In this document: in pieces, positions 32,582-43,732 of the stretch | Layout of the letters: each line of letters begins with the position of its first letter | Numbering within the stretch: the first letter of the stretch is position 1 | NCBI GenBank assembly: GCA_963210315.1 | Contig: OY723249.1 | Location: 2,418,569 to 2,482,568 of the forward strand | DNA from: Rhynchopus euleeides | Taxonomy: Eukaryota; Euglenozoa; Diplonemea; Diplonemida; Diplonemidae | DNA length: 64,000 nt | Direction of reading: 5' to 3' | Notes under the pieces: generated by a model | The model's input: only the letters and a program-made list of their open reading frames with translations | What the model was told of the DNA's origin: nothing | Database searches by the model: none | Program-made: the position numbers and the translations under genes

Positions 32582-33143
32582 ACCTACCACCCCCCGTGTA
32601 TATGTCACCCCCCAAAAGGGGTGTGTTTATGTCACCCCCCCAGGGCTGCTGGGGGGGGTGACATAAACACACCTTTTGGGGGGTGGGGTGTCGTGGGCAC
32701 TCTTACAGGCTGAGACGACGTGTTGGTCAACATTTTGGGGAGTATATGGCCTCATCACGGTGGCCAGGACTGGGACCTCCCATGTGGGATATCCCAATGG
32801 GGTCTCCCACACGGGTGATGGTCACTATCCCACAGGGGAGGGCACGTGTTCCCCCCTGGGAGAACGTACGGTACCGACCTTGTCCATGGGAGACCCGATT
32901 GGGTCACGTAGGTTCTCCCAGGGGACATCATGTCCTCCCATGCGACATCCCATGGGACGGATGGGATATCCCTAGGTGTTCGTATTGCATCTTGGGTTAG
33001 CATGCTGGCATCGCAGCAGTGTCCCCTCGAGTCCACTCAGTGAGAACCGATCCCGCTCTCCTACTCCTGCTCTACGTGACACCACACATCGCTCTCCTCC
33101 TCATTGCGCTGGAAAGGAGGGGTGACACACACACACACACACA

Positions 33144-33501
33144 CAAGCCCTCAAGACTCTTGGAGCGGCCTGACTATTTAGTGTCTTTGTCGCAGCAAGG
33201 GGGCGATATATACCGCTTTTTTATTGATTTCACGTGTCAGTGTTTGACTTTTTCGCAACTTCATTTCTTCCTTTTCTCCCTCTCCAACCCCACCCGTGAC
33301 ACCACCAGGGTTTAGCTAGCCCTGGTCCGATTATCCCCGGTTCTTCGCTGAAGAGACGCGGCCGGGGGGAGGGGTACGAAGAGTACGCGTCGAAACCGGT
33401 GTCACGTCGTGTTGGGGAATCCTTCGGGAGTGCGATACTGAAGGGGAGGTGCTACTGCCCGTGCAGGGCGACACCGCCTTAAAACTTTATAACCACACAC
33501 A
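33144..33501 (+). repeat. Left direct repeat (LTR-like) of the retrozyme-like element
   Basis: From CAAGCCCTCAAGACTCTTG to AACCACACACA. Offset to the right copy is 798-799 nt. Contains the hammerhead at 33322-33399 and a structured G/C-rich segment downstream of it. Confidence 0.9.
33322..33399 (+). ncRNA. Hammerhead ribozyme (type III), copy 1
   Basis: Stem III CTGGT (33322-33326) pairs with ACCGG (33395-33399), including one G-U pair. The cleavage nucleotide is C33327 after GU (canonical GUC). Stem I is CGA/TCG (33328-33330 with 33345-33347) closing a 14-nt loop. The core CTGAAGA is 33348-33354. Stem II GACGCG (33355-33360) pairs with CGCGTC (33386-33391), followed by GAA (33392-33394). 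Every invariant core residue is present (CUGANGA, GAA, A15.1-U16.1, H17, G10.1-C11.1). Short stems I and III mean activity may depend on loop contacts or dimers. Confidence 0.8.
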
Positions 33502-33941
33502 AACCCTCTATTCCCCCAGGCCTGATGAGCAATCCCCCCTGCCTCATGTTGTGACTTCCTTTCTACCTTGCACAAAACATCCCATTTGCCCCTTTACTTC
33601 CTTCGAAAGTGTTGTGACTACCCCCCCTTCCCCACCCCTCGGGAGTGCCACTCCTCTGGTGGTTAAAAGTGACCCGCCGTTGTGCCTTCGGCATCTGTTG
33701 CGTGTGCCGTCGTATGCTTCCTATGCACTAGTTATAGCTATCCGGGGGCGGCCTGCTGTCGCACCAGTGGGCTGCCCCACCTCTGCACCCTCGGTTTTTA
33801 AGATGTTCACCACAGCGGAGAATGATCCCCTTCTCTGTGGCGATCGAGCCAAGCTGGACGAGGTTCGCCTTCGGGCGAAGGTCATGTGGGCGGACAAAAG
33901 GTGCCTGCTCCTGAGACTCATCAGCAACCTGTTTCTTCCTT

Positions 33942-34300
33942 CAAGCCCTCAAGACTCTTGAAGCGGCCTGACTATTTAGTGTCTTCGTCGCAGCAAGGGG
34001 GCGATATATACCACCCTTTTTATTGATTTCACGTGTCAGTGTTTGACTTTTTCGCAACTTCATTTCTTCCTTTTCTCCCTCTCCAACCCCACCCGTGACA
34101 CCACCAGGGTTTAGCTAGCCCTGGTCCGATTATCCCCGGTTCTTCGCTGAAGAGACGCGGCCGGGGGGAGGGGTACGAAGAGTACGCGTCGAAACCGGTG
34201 TCACGTCGTGTTGGGGAATCCTTCGGGAGTGCGATACTGAAGGGGAGGTGCTACTGCCCGTGCAGGGCGACACCGCCTTAAAACTTTATAACCACACACA
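33942..34300 (+). repeat. Right direct repeat (LTR-like) of the retrozyme-like element
   Basis: Second copy, differing from the left one by a few substitutions and a 1-nt indel near its 5' end. It runs into a (CA)n tract at 34300. Confidence 0.9.
34121..34198 (+). ncRNA. Hammerhead ribozyme (type III), copy 2
   Basis: Identical to copy 1 at an offset of 799 nt. Predicted cleavage is after C34126, core CTGAAGA is 34147-34153, GAA is 34191-34193. Confidence 0.8.
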
Positions 34301-34878
34301 CACACACACACACTGGAAGCCGGGGATTGCCTGCTGATACTGAGACGCAATCTTCGCGACGACGCGTTGAAGAGAGCGCGGAATAGCCGCCGAACGAAAG
34401 ATGGAGGGAGAGGGGATGCAGCGGGTGCGCTTTGGAACCGCACGTATCACCTGCTTCCGGAGGAAACGGGAACGAGAAGGACAGACAGTACGTGTCTTGC
34501 GCTCCAGAAAGACCCAACGCAGGCTCTTCAACACGGACAATGCGGGGTCTCTTCAACTTCGGTGCCACCTGCTCGCCAACGCTGTGTTGCAGGTTGCTTC
34601 ACGTGTCGGATGGGTGACCCAGCACTTCACCTGCAGCGCAAGCATTTCAACATATTGCCCAACGACGACCCATCCAAAGTGAGAGTACGCGGTGCTCCTC
34701 CTCGGTTATTCTCGGTGATGCGCTGTCCGTGCCATTCATGTAGGTTGTCCGGACGGACACGCTTCTTGTGCCTGACATGTGAGCTTGAAGTGTTTGTCTC
34801 GCAATAACGGGACACCATGTCCTGTCTCCTCCTCCCCTTCCACCGGGGATGACATCCAGTTCCCTGTCCTCCCGACAG

Positions 34879-34941
34879 GCCAACCTGGAGTGCCAAGAGA
34901 CGCCCCCCGAGCGTCTCTTGGCACTCCAGATTGGCCTGTAA
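34879..34941. repeat. Hairpin with ~28-nt arms
   Basis: ACAGGCCAACCTGGAGTGCC... is complementary to ...GGCACTCCAGATTGGCCTGT with a short C/A-rich loop around 34908, nearly perfect. It lies inside the 2.5-kb TA-flanked element. Confidence 0.85.
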
Positions 34942-35090
34942 GAGGGCTGAGGTGTGTGCGCGTGTGCGTACAGGGCCTCAAAGGCAACCACCCTAAAAAG
35001 GTGTGTTTATGTCACCCCCCTCCCGATTTTTGCACCTGGGGGGGGGTGACATATACACGGGGGGTGGTAGGTACTATTAAATAACTCATA

Positions 35091-35452
35091 CCTGGGACCC
35101 CCCGTGTTTAAGTCCCCCCCTGGAGGCGATTTTCGGCCGGGGGGGACTTAAACACGGGGGGGGCGGACCTAAACACAGGGGGGGCTTAAACACGGGGGTG
35201 GCACAGTGGAGACCAAGAAGACCTCTTCCTCTGCTGTCGTAGGGGGGTAATTCCGGTCCGGATGGACTTTTGGCACCCCACTTTCGACTCTGACAGCACC
35301 TGGAGGGCCTAGGGGCCACCTGATGACCCTCCAGACCAGCCCACCCCCGTGTTTAGGTCCCCCTGTGTTTAAGTCCCCCCCCTGCCAGACCCCCAGGGGG
35401 GGACTTAAACACGGGGGTAAGGGGGGGGGACGTATACACGGGGGGTCCCAGG
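35091..35452. mobile_element. 362-bp TA-flanked TIR element
   Basis: Ends CCTGGGACCCCCCGTGT and its complement, bordered by TA (35089-35090 and 35453-35454). Subterminal repeats of GTGTTTAAGTCCCCCC occur in both orientations. The TIR resembles that of 32583-35071 (CCTACCACCCCCCGTGT), so the two appear to be one family lying side by side. Non-coding. Confidence 0.75.
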
Positions 35453-37141
35453 TAATATTAAATAGGGCGTTTTTTGGGGTTTTTTGGCCGTTTTGGGCCG
35501 TTTTTTTCGGCTAGTAGGCCAAAAGAGGTCATCTCCGGGGACGCACAGTGTCTGTACATGACGTAGGTGACTGAAAAATCCTATTTTCAGCACCCGTTGT
35601 TCGCCAGCGGTTGTTTGCAAATGAGTCCTGATAGCAAACAGCCCAGAACTCATAATATTAAATATCGGCCCCCAAAACTCATAATATTAAATATAACTCT
35701 ACGGCTTACGGTCTACGTAGAGTTTTGGGTATTTATTAGAGTCTCGGGATTCAGCCAGATTTATTAGAGTTCTAATTAGGCGATTATTAGAGTCAAAATG
35801 AATTTATTAGAGTCTGATTAGGCGATTATTAGGGTATTATTAGACTCTAATAATACCCTAATGATCGCCTAATTAGAGTGATGTGCCTGTGTTGTGGGGA
35901 GAGGAAGTGGTCACGAAAAGGGGCAGGAGGGGTCTTGGGTTCTGGGAGAGTGTGCCTGCGTGCGTCCTGTCGATCTGTGTATGCTTGGGAGCGCAGCAGC
36001 CTCAACAGTTGCTTCTGTGGGGAACGTATCTGTGAGAAACCTTTGGCTGGGCACCCTCCCAAGCCCAAGTGCAAGAGCGTTCCCGTTCGCTCCAAGAGCG
36101 GAGGCACCTTCCTTTCGAGTATGTGTGGGACCACACCGAGCACGATGTGCCACCTCATTGTCAACACAGTTTTGGCCTTCTGAGAGTCTTGACTTGGAGG
36201 CGTCATTGCTCATATCAACGTCGATCATTGCCACATTCGCGTTTGCTGTCGATCCGCAGGATTGACATTGGAAAAGAACAGCCTGGCACCTCCCACCAAG
36301 GTCCCGGGCATGACCTTAAACTGCCCAGGCTTCTCATACCATGACGGGCACTTGTGCCAGGGTATGAAACAGCAGGGGTGGCTCCCCTGGACCATGAAGG
36401 GTGATTGCATCAGGAGCCCTGAACAGATGGCGAGGCGTCTCCGTGATCCCTTGTAGGCATGGCAAGCCACTCTGGTAGCACCAGGGCAGAAACGGCGCCA
36501 AGGGTGAAACCAAGTCTGGAGACTCATACGAACCTAGATCATGATCACTACGAGCAGCCTTCGGGTCGCGTCTAGAAGTAGTTGATACCCTCCCACCTGA
36601 CACGCATGTGCAGGGTCCCCGAAGTAAACAAAAAAACAGCTGCAGGCCGGTGGGAGGTAGCTCTTCTGCCACAGCCACTTCTCCTGCGTGGCCTGGAGTA
36701 GGTGGCCTTCTTCCCCTTCGGCTTTGCCGGCTTCGGTGCATGTTTATGTTTGTAACCTCATGCAATGAAGGAACTCGAACACAAAGCAGCAGCACCCGCA
36801 GCAGGCAGTGTTTACGTACGGTGCCTGCTGCGAGAAGAGCCACATCTCACCTCCGCCCAGGTCGTGTGCGTGTCTGTCACCGCAACCTCTCCACAATGTT
36901 TCATCCGAACGCGCGCTGTAATGTGACTATGGAGCGTTTGATTTTCGATACCTTCTGTGCAGGCTTTGGGTTCCTCACTTGCCGGACCTTGGCAGGGTGC
37001 TGCTGCTGCTGACGGAGCTCTCAGACACTGCCCGCTTCGGCATATCGCCCCTCTCCCCCGGCTCGCGCCTGTAACGCGTGGTCTGGGCGCTTTCTCTTGG
37101 GTGTAATCTCACCTCGAAATGCTCTAATAACACCCTAATTA

Positions 37142-37524
37142 GGGGGGTGTCGATTTTTTCCGTTTTTTTCCGTTTTTTCCTTTTTTTTCGTTTTTTCCGC
37201 CTGTGGGCGCTGGCTGCGACTTGGTCAAAAATCGACGAAAAAAATCCGGAAAAAAAACAGAAAACGAAAAAACGGAAAATCCCAAAATCGACACCCTGAT
37301 TTTCCGTTTTTTTCCGTTTTTTTCCCAGCACCAGAAACAGGCAGGGTTGTCGTAAGACCGGCGTGCCAAGAGGGAGGTGCTCGCATTTTTTTTTTGGGGG
37401 GTCCAGAACGTTTTTGGACATTTGAGCCCACTGCGAGCAGTGCCGGGTCCCGGAAACGCTGTTTCAAACGCTCAAAAGGGGAGGCGGTGGGCACCAGAAC
37501 CCAGTAAATTTACCACAAATGGTC
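37142..37524. repeat. Left-end segment, copy 1 of a ~380-bp duplication
   Basis: Nearly identical to 38675-39061: the GGGGGGTGTCGATT end, T-rich TTTTCCG runs, an internal complementary AAAATCGACACCC, then AAACGCTCAAAAGGGGAGG leading into the 41-bp array. Confidence 0.85.
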
Positions 37525-38275
37525 CCACCCACAAACGGGTTACCCCCTGCCTCTAGGGGTTCCCCCCACCCACAAACGGGTTACCCCCTACCTCTAGGGG
37601 TTCCCCCCACCCACAAATGGGATACCCCCTACCTCTAGGGGTTCCCCCCAGCCACAAATGGGTTACCCCCTGCCTCTAGGGGTTCCCCCCACCCACAAAC
37701 GGGTTACCCCCTACCTCTAGGGGTTCCCCCCACCCACAAACGGGTTACCCCCTACCTCTAGGGGTTCCCCCCACCCACAAATGGGATACCCCCTACCTCT
37801 AGGGGTTCCCCCCAGCCACAAATGGGTTACCCCCTACCTCTAGGGGTTCCCCCCAGCCACAAATGGGTTACCCCCTACCTCTAGGGGTTCCCCCCAGCCA
37901 CAAACGGGTTACCCCCTACCTCTAGGGGTTCCCCCCACCCACAAATGGGTTACCCCCTACCTCTAGGGGTTCCCCCCACCCAGAAACGGGTTACCCCCTA
38001 CCTCTAGGGGTTCCCCCCAGCCACAAATGGGTTACCCCCTACCTCTAGGGGTTCCCCCCAGCCACAAATGGGTTACCCCCTACCTCTAGGGGTTCCCCCC
38101 AGCCACAAACGGGTTACCCCCTACCTCTAGGGGTTCCCCCCACCCACAAATGGGTTACCCCCTACCTCTAGGGGTTCCCCCCACCCAGAAACGGGTTACC
38201 CCCTACCTCTAGGGGTTCCCCCCAGCCACAAATGGGTTACCCCCTACCTCTAGGGGTTCCCCCCACCCACAAAAC
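37525..38275. repeat. 41-bp minisatellite, array 1 (about 18 units)
   Basis: The unit includes CCCACAAACGGGTTACCCC then CTACCTCTAGGGGTTCCCCC. Each unit can fold as CCCCTA-CCTC-TAGGGG (6-bp stem, 4-nt loop). Variants alternate CACCCAC with CAGCCAC and AAACGGG with AAATGGG. Confidence 0.95.
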
Positions 38276-38600
38276 CGATCCCAGGGGGGGCCCAGCGTGC
38301 GTTGATCTCCCAGGTGGGGGTTGGGTGTGTGCTCCACACCAACCCCAGCGTTAATGGGGACACAGTTCAACAGGTTTCTCGTTGGCCCTGCTGACGGTGC
38401 TGCATCTTTGGCCTCACTGCCTGAGAGAGGGGTGCCTGTTGGAAGGGACTTGTAGTGTCATCATATTGGTTGACAGCCTCATTTTTTTCGCTGGGCATAT
38501 GATATGGGCAGTGCATCGAACCGGCTCTCCCAAGCGGTTTCTGATATTTTTTCTTCTTTTCATGTGTGACCCTTTGTGTTCAATCGTCAAAATGCCTAAG
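38276..38600. other. Unique spacer between arrays
   Basis: About 325 nt without repeats or a supported gene. The junction at 38601 begins a truncated GGGGTCTTCGCT element. Confidence 0.6.
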
Positions 38601-38674
38601 GGGGTCTTCGCTGGTCGTTATCCTTCGTCAATCTTTGTCAGTTTTCAGCCAATTCAACAGGAAATGCACCAAAA
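38601..38674. mobile_element. Truncated GGGGTCTTCGCT element, copy 3
   Basis: Matches the left two thirds of 11361-11469 (GGGGTCTTCGCTGGTCGTTA ... GAAATGCACCAAAA) and is cut where the second GGGGGGTGTCGATT end starts. The missing right part is not found downstream. Confidence 0.7.
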
Positions 38675-39061
38675 GGGGGGTGTCGATTTTTTCCGTTTTT
38701 TTCCGTTTTTTCCTTTTTTTCCGTTTTTTCCGCCTGTGGGCGCTGGCTGCGACTTGGTCAAAAATCGACGAAAAAAATCCGGAACAAAAACAGAAAACGA
38801 AAAAACGGAAAATCCCAAAATCGACACCCTGATTTTCCGTTTTTTTCCGTTTTTTTCCCAGCACCAGAAACAGGCAGGGTTGTCGTAAGACCGGCGTGCC
38901 AAGAGGGAGGTGCTCGCATTTTTTTTTGGGGGGTCCAGAATGGGTCGTTTTTGGACATTTGAGCCCACTGCGAGCAGTGCCGGGTCCCGGAAACGCTGTT
39001 TCAAACGCTCAAAAGGGGAGGCGGTGGGCACCAGAACCCAGTAAATTTACCACAAATGGTC
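38675..39061. repeat. Left-end segment, copy 2 of the ~380-bp duplication
   Basis: Second copy of 37142-37524, again leading directly into the 41-bp array. Few differences, so the duplication is recent. Confidence 0.85.
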
Positions 39062-42000
39062 CCACCCACAAACGGGTTACCCCCTGCCTCTAGGGGTTCC
39101 CCCCACCCACAAATGGGTTACCCCCTGCCTCTAGGGGTTCCCCCCACCCACAAACGGGTTACCCCCTACCTCTAGGGGTTCCCCCCAGCCACAAATGGGT
39201 TACCCCCTGCCTCTAGGGGTTCCCCCCACCCACAAACGGGTTACCCCCTACCTCTAGGGGTTCCCCCCAGCCACAAATGGGTTACCCCCTGCCTCTAGGG
39301 GTTCCCCCCACCCACAAACGGGTTACCCCCTACCTCTAGGGGTTCCCCCCAGCCACAAATGGGTTACCCCCTACCTCTAGGGGTTCCCCCCACCCACAAA
39401 TGGGTTACCCCCTACCTCTAGGGGTTCCCCCCAGCCACAAATGGGTTACCCCCTACCTCTAGGGGTTCCCCCCAGCCACAAATGGGTTACCCCCTGCCTC
39501 TAGGGGTTCCCCCCACCCAGAAACGGGTTACCCCCTACCTCTAGGGGTTCCCCCCACCCACAAATGGGTTACCCCCTGCCTCTAGGGGTTCCCCCCACCC
39601 ACAAACGGGTTACCCCCTACCACTAGGGGTTCCCCCCACCCACAAATGGGTTACCCCCTACCTCTAGGGGTTCCCCCCAGCCACAAATGGGTTACCCCCT
39701 GCCTCTAGGGGTTCCCCCCACCCACAAACGGGTTACCCCCTACCTCTAGGGGTTCCCCCCAGCCACAAATGGGTTACCCCCTACCTCTAGGGGTTCCCCC
39801 CACCCACAAATGGGTTACCCCCTACCTCTAGGGGTTCCCCCCAGCCACAAATGGGTTACCCCCTACCTCTAGGGGTTCCCCCCAGCCACAAATGGGTTAC
39901 CCCCTGCCTCTAGGGGTTCCCCCCACCCACAAACGGGTTACCCCCTACCTCTAGGGGTTCCCCCCAGCCACAAATGGGTTACCCCCTACCTCTAGGGGTT
40001 CCCCCCAGCCACAAACGGGTTACCCCCTACCTCTAGGGGTTCCCCCCACCCACAAATGGGTTACCCCCTACCTCTAGGGGTTCCCCCCACCCAGAAACGG
40101 GTTACCCCCTACCTCTAGGGGTTCCCCCCAGCCACAAATGGGTTACCCCCTGCCTCTAGGGGTTCCCCCCACCCACAAACGGGTTACCCCCTACCTCTAG
40201 GGGTTCCCCCCAGCCACAAATGGGTTACCCCCTACCTCTAGGGGTTCCCCCCAGCCACAAACGGGTTACCCCCTACCTCTAGGGGTTCCCCCCACCCACA
40301 AATGGGTTACCCCCTACCTCTAGGGGTTCCCCCCACCCAGAAACGGGTTACCCCCTACCTCTAGGGGTTCCCCCCAGCCACAAATGGGTTACCCCCTACC
40401 TCTAGGGGTTCCCCCCACCCACAAATGGGTTACCCCCTACCTCTAGGGGTTCCCCCCAGCCACAAACGGGTTACCCCCTACCTCTAGGGGTTCCCCCCAC
40501 CCACAAATGGGTTACCCCCTACCTCTAGGGGTTCCCCCCACCCAGAAACGGGTTACCCCCTACCTCTAGGGGTTCCCCCCACCCACAAATGGGTTACCCC
40601 CTGCCTCTAGGGGTTCCCCCCACCCACAAACGGGTTACCCCCTACCACTAGGGGTTCCCCCCACCCACAAATGGGTTACCCCCTACCTCTAGGGGTTCCC
40701 CCCACCCACAAATGGGTTACCCCCTGCCTCTAGGGGTTCCCCCCACCCAGAAACGGGTTACCCCCTACCTCTAGGGGTTCCCCCCACCCACAAATGGGTT
40801 ACCCCCTACCTCTAGGGGTTCCCCCCAGCCACAAACGGGTTACCCCCTACCTCTAGGGGTTCCCCCCACCCACAAATGGGTTACCCCCTGCCTCTAGGGG
40901 TTCCCCCCACCCACAAACGGGTTACCCCCTACCTCTAGGGGTTCCCCCCAGCCACAAATGGGTTACCCCCTACCTCTAGGGGTTCCCCCCACCCACAAAT
41001 GGGTTACCCCCTGCCTCTAGGGGTTCCCCCCACCCACAAACGGGTTACCCCCTACCTCTAGGGGTTCCCCCCAGCCACAAATGGGTTACCCCCTGCCTCT
41101 AGGGGTTCCCCCCACCCACAAATGGGTTACCCCCTACCTCTAGGGGTTCCCCCCAGCCACAAATGGGTTACCCCCTGCCTCTAGGGGTTCCCCCCACCCA
41201 CAAACGGGTTACCCCCTGCCTCTAGGGGTTCCCCCCAGCCACAAATGGGTTACCCCCTACCTCTAGGGGTTCCCCCCACCCACAAACGGGTTACCCCCTG
41301 CCTCTAGGGGTTCCCCCCACCCACAAATGGGTTACCCCTTGCCTCTAGGGGTTCCCCCCAGCCACAAACGGGTTACCCCCTGCCTCTAGGGGTTCCCCCC
41401 AGCCACAAATGTCTTACCCCTTGCCTCTAGGGGTTCCCCCCAGCCACAAATGGGTTACCCCCTGCCTCTAGGGGTTCCCCCCACCCACAAATAGGTTGCC
41501 CCCTACCTCTAGAGGTTCCCCCCAGCCACTAATGGGTTGCCCCCTACCTCTAGAGGTTCCCCCCAGCCACCAATGGGTTGCCACCTACCTCTAGAGGTTC
41601 CCCCCAGCCACTAATGGGTTGCCCCCTACCTCTAGGGGTTCCCCCCAGCCACTAATGGGTTGCCACCTACCTCTAGAGGTTCCCCCCAGCCACCAATGGG
41701 TTGCCACCTACCTCTAGAGGTTCCCCCCAGTCACTAATGGGTTGCCACCTACCTCTAGAGGTTCCCCCCAGCCACCAATAGGTTGCCCCCTACCTCTAGA
41801 GGTTCCCCCCAGCCACCAATAGGTTGCCCCCTACCTCTAGAGGTTCCCCCCAGCCACCAATAGGTTGCCCCCTACCTCTAGAGGTTCCCCCCAGTCACTA
41901 ATGGGTTGCCACCTACCTCTAGAGGTTCCCCCCAGCCACTAATGGGTTGCCACCTACCTCTAGAGGTTCCCCCCAGCCACCAATGGGTTGCCACCTACCT

Positions 42001-42597
42001 CTAGAGGTTCCCCCCAGTCACTAACGGGTTGCCACCTACCTCTAGAGGTTCCCCCCAGCCACCAATAGGTTGCCCCCTACCTCTAGGGGTTCCCCCCAGC
42101 CACCAATAGGTTGCCCCCTACCTCTAGAGGTTCCCCCCAGCCACTAATGGGTTGCCACCTACCTCTAGAGGTTCCCCCCAGCCACCAATAGGTTGCCCCC
42201 TACCTCTAGAGGTTCCCCCCAGCCACTAATGGGTTGCCCCCTACCTCTAGAGGTTCCCCCCAGCCACCAATAGGTTGCCCCCTACCTCTAGAGGTTCCCC
42301 CCAGCCACTAATGGGTTGCCACCTACCTCTAGAGGTTCCCCCCAGCCACCAATAGGTTGCCCCCTACCTCTAGAGGTTCCCCCCAGCCACTAATGGGTTG
42401 CCCCCTACCTCTAGGGGTTCCCCCCAGCCACTAATGGGTTGCCACCTACCTCTAGAGGTTCCCCCCAGCCACCAATAGGTTGCCCCGTACCTCTAGAGGT
42501 TCCCCCCAGCCACTAATGGGTTGCCCCCTACCTCTAGAGGTTCCCCCCAGCCACCAATAGGTTGCCCCCTACCTCTAGAGGTTCCCCCCAGCCACCC
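39062..42597. repeat. 41-bp minisatellite, array 2 (about 86 units)
   Basis: Same unit as array 1. From about 41,480 to the end the units shift to a variant with CCAC(C/T)AATGGGTTGCC and CTCTAGAGGTT, so the array has a clear internal boundary between two homogenised subfamilies. No coding potential. Confidence 0.95.
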
Positions 42598-43082
42598 CCG
42601 CCCCGCCCCCCCCCCCCCCCATGACTTCATCCCGTCCCCACCCAAAGCTCAAGCTTCCTGGACACGCTCGTTTGAGCAATCTGGAATCTGTAGAAGGCTC
42701 GCCGTGTAGGCGGCCTTGGCTATTTTGCCGGCTTGCTGGTCTGCGGCCCAGGATGCGCCTGCAGCGCCGTGTTGTCCCACGTTCTTGAGGCACGAAGCTT
42801 GAGGATTCTCTGGCAGATATGTTCACGATGTCATTCACGTCTCAACGGGTTCTTCGGGTGTCCCATTCAAAAAAACACCCGAAAAATATGACGACTTTGC
42901 TAAACTGGACCCAACTCCCCATACTCTTTTTTTTGCCATTTTTCAGCATTTTCCCCCGATTTTTCGATTTTTTTTTTTGAAAAAAATTATTTTTTGTCCA
43001 GAATCGACACCCCCCTTAGACTCTAATTAGAGCATAATTAGAGTATTAGAGTGTAGTTAGAGTTTCTGAAACTCTAATTATA

Positions 43083-43732
43083 CAGTGCCGCAGAAAAGTT
43101 TCGAACGAACAAAAGTTTTAAAATTCTCTGTTCGAAAGTTTTTTCGTCTCAAAACTTCTGTTTTGTTTTAAAAGTTATTTTCCTGCATCATGGGAGTTTC
43201 CTAGAGGTGTGTGGATGATGTGCCACATGTGCAACACTCCAGCGCTGTGAACAGGCAGTCTTTGGGTCAGGCGGGTGTCAGCATCCTTCAACCTCACTCA
43301 GGTTACTCCTATCTGTCCCCTATCGCCAGGTTTGCTGCGAGTTGCCCAAAGCGGATGAGCTTGCGGATCGCAGGCAGAGAGGCCAGAAGAGGAATGTCCA
43401 ACCTCAACAGGGTCGTTATCCCAGTCGAGTGGTTTCCGCAACCGAGCGGTCCATCCCTCCAAACCACTCGACATGGGGGCCTTTTCGAGTCCACTGGATG
43501 CTGACATCGCAAATAGAATGACCTCGACCTGTCCAGTCCTGTCAAGAAGTATTTTTAGTATCTCTCTTGTCAAGAAATCTTTGTCCGAAAACACTTCGGA
43601 GAAAGATCCTTGACTTTGAAACAAAGTATTGAACAAAAGAATGTTTTAAAATTTTTCGAGAACCGCGATTTTCGTCTTAAAACTTAAAATTATCTTAAAA
43701 TTTATCGTGTTCGAAACTTTTCTGTGGCACTG
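43083..43732. mobile_element. 650-bp Tc1/mariner-like MITE
   Basis: TIR CAGTGCCGCAGAAAAGTTTC matches its right end with one or two changes (GAAACTTTTCTGTGGCACTG), flanked by TA (43081-43082 and 43733-43734). The TA-CAGTG start is typical of Tc1-like elements. The internal ORF (43211-43504) is not a transposase. Confidence 0.8.

Larger units (their letters stand above)
33144..34300 (+). mobile_element. Retrozyme-like element: two direct repeats each with a type III hammerhead ribozyme
   Basis: Two ~358-bp direct repeats (33144-33501 and 33942-34300) flank ~440 nt of non-coding sequence. They are identical over about the last 270 bp and differ by a few changes at the 5' end. Each holds a complete hammerhead core at the same place. 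The whole unit sits in a (CA)n tract: CA repeats precede the left copy and follow the right one, which would hide a short target duplication. Size, repeat length, hammerhead type and lack of coding match plant retrozymes. I do not see a tRNA-primer site after the left repeat or a polypurine tract before the right one, and the ends are not TG...CA. A transcript self-cleaved at both sites would give a 799-nt monomer (33328-34126). Confidence 0.75.
32583..35071. mobile_element. 2.5-kb TA-flanked TIR element carrying the retrozyme-like insert
   Basis: Termini CCTACCACCCCCCGTGTATA (left) and its complement (right), bordered by TA (32581-32582 and 35072-35073). Subterminal palindromes repeat GTGACATAAACACACC near both ends. 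No transposase was found. The interior holds a run of short TCCCATGTGGGA-like palindromes (32770-32965), the retrozyme-like element, and a ~28-bp-arm hairpin (34879-34941). Confidence 0.72.
37142..43015. mobile_element. 5.9-kb TIR element with TTA target duplication, filled with minisatellite
   Basis: Termini GGGGGGTGTCGATT and its complement, flanked by TTA (37139-37141 and 43016-43018), as in PIF/Harbinger-type elements (3-bp TWA target). No transposase is present. Most of the interior is a 41-bp minisatellite in two arrays. A second copy of the left end (38675 onward) lies between the arrays. Confidence 0.7.

Noticed and set aside
33517-33620. Second hammerhead-like CTGATGAG at 33517-33530
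   Set aside because: No complementary stem II and no correctly placed GAAA; CGAAAG near 33602 does not complete a core.
33449-33961. 170-codon ORF inside the retrozyme-like element
   Set aside because: Crosses the repeat boundary, has no domain, and retrozyme-type elements are non-coding.
37525-42597. CRISPR-like array
   Set aside because: The units are contiguous 41-bp tandem repeats with no unique spacers, in a eukaryotic transposon.
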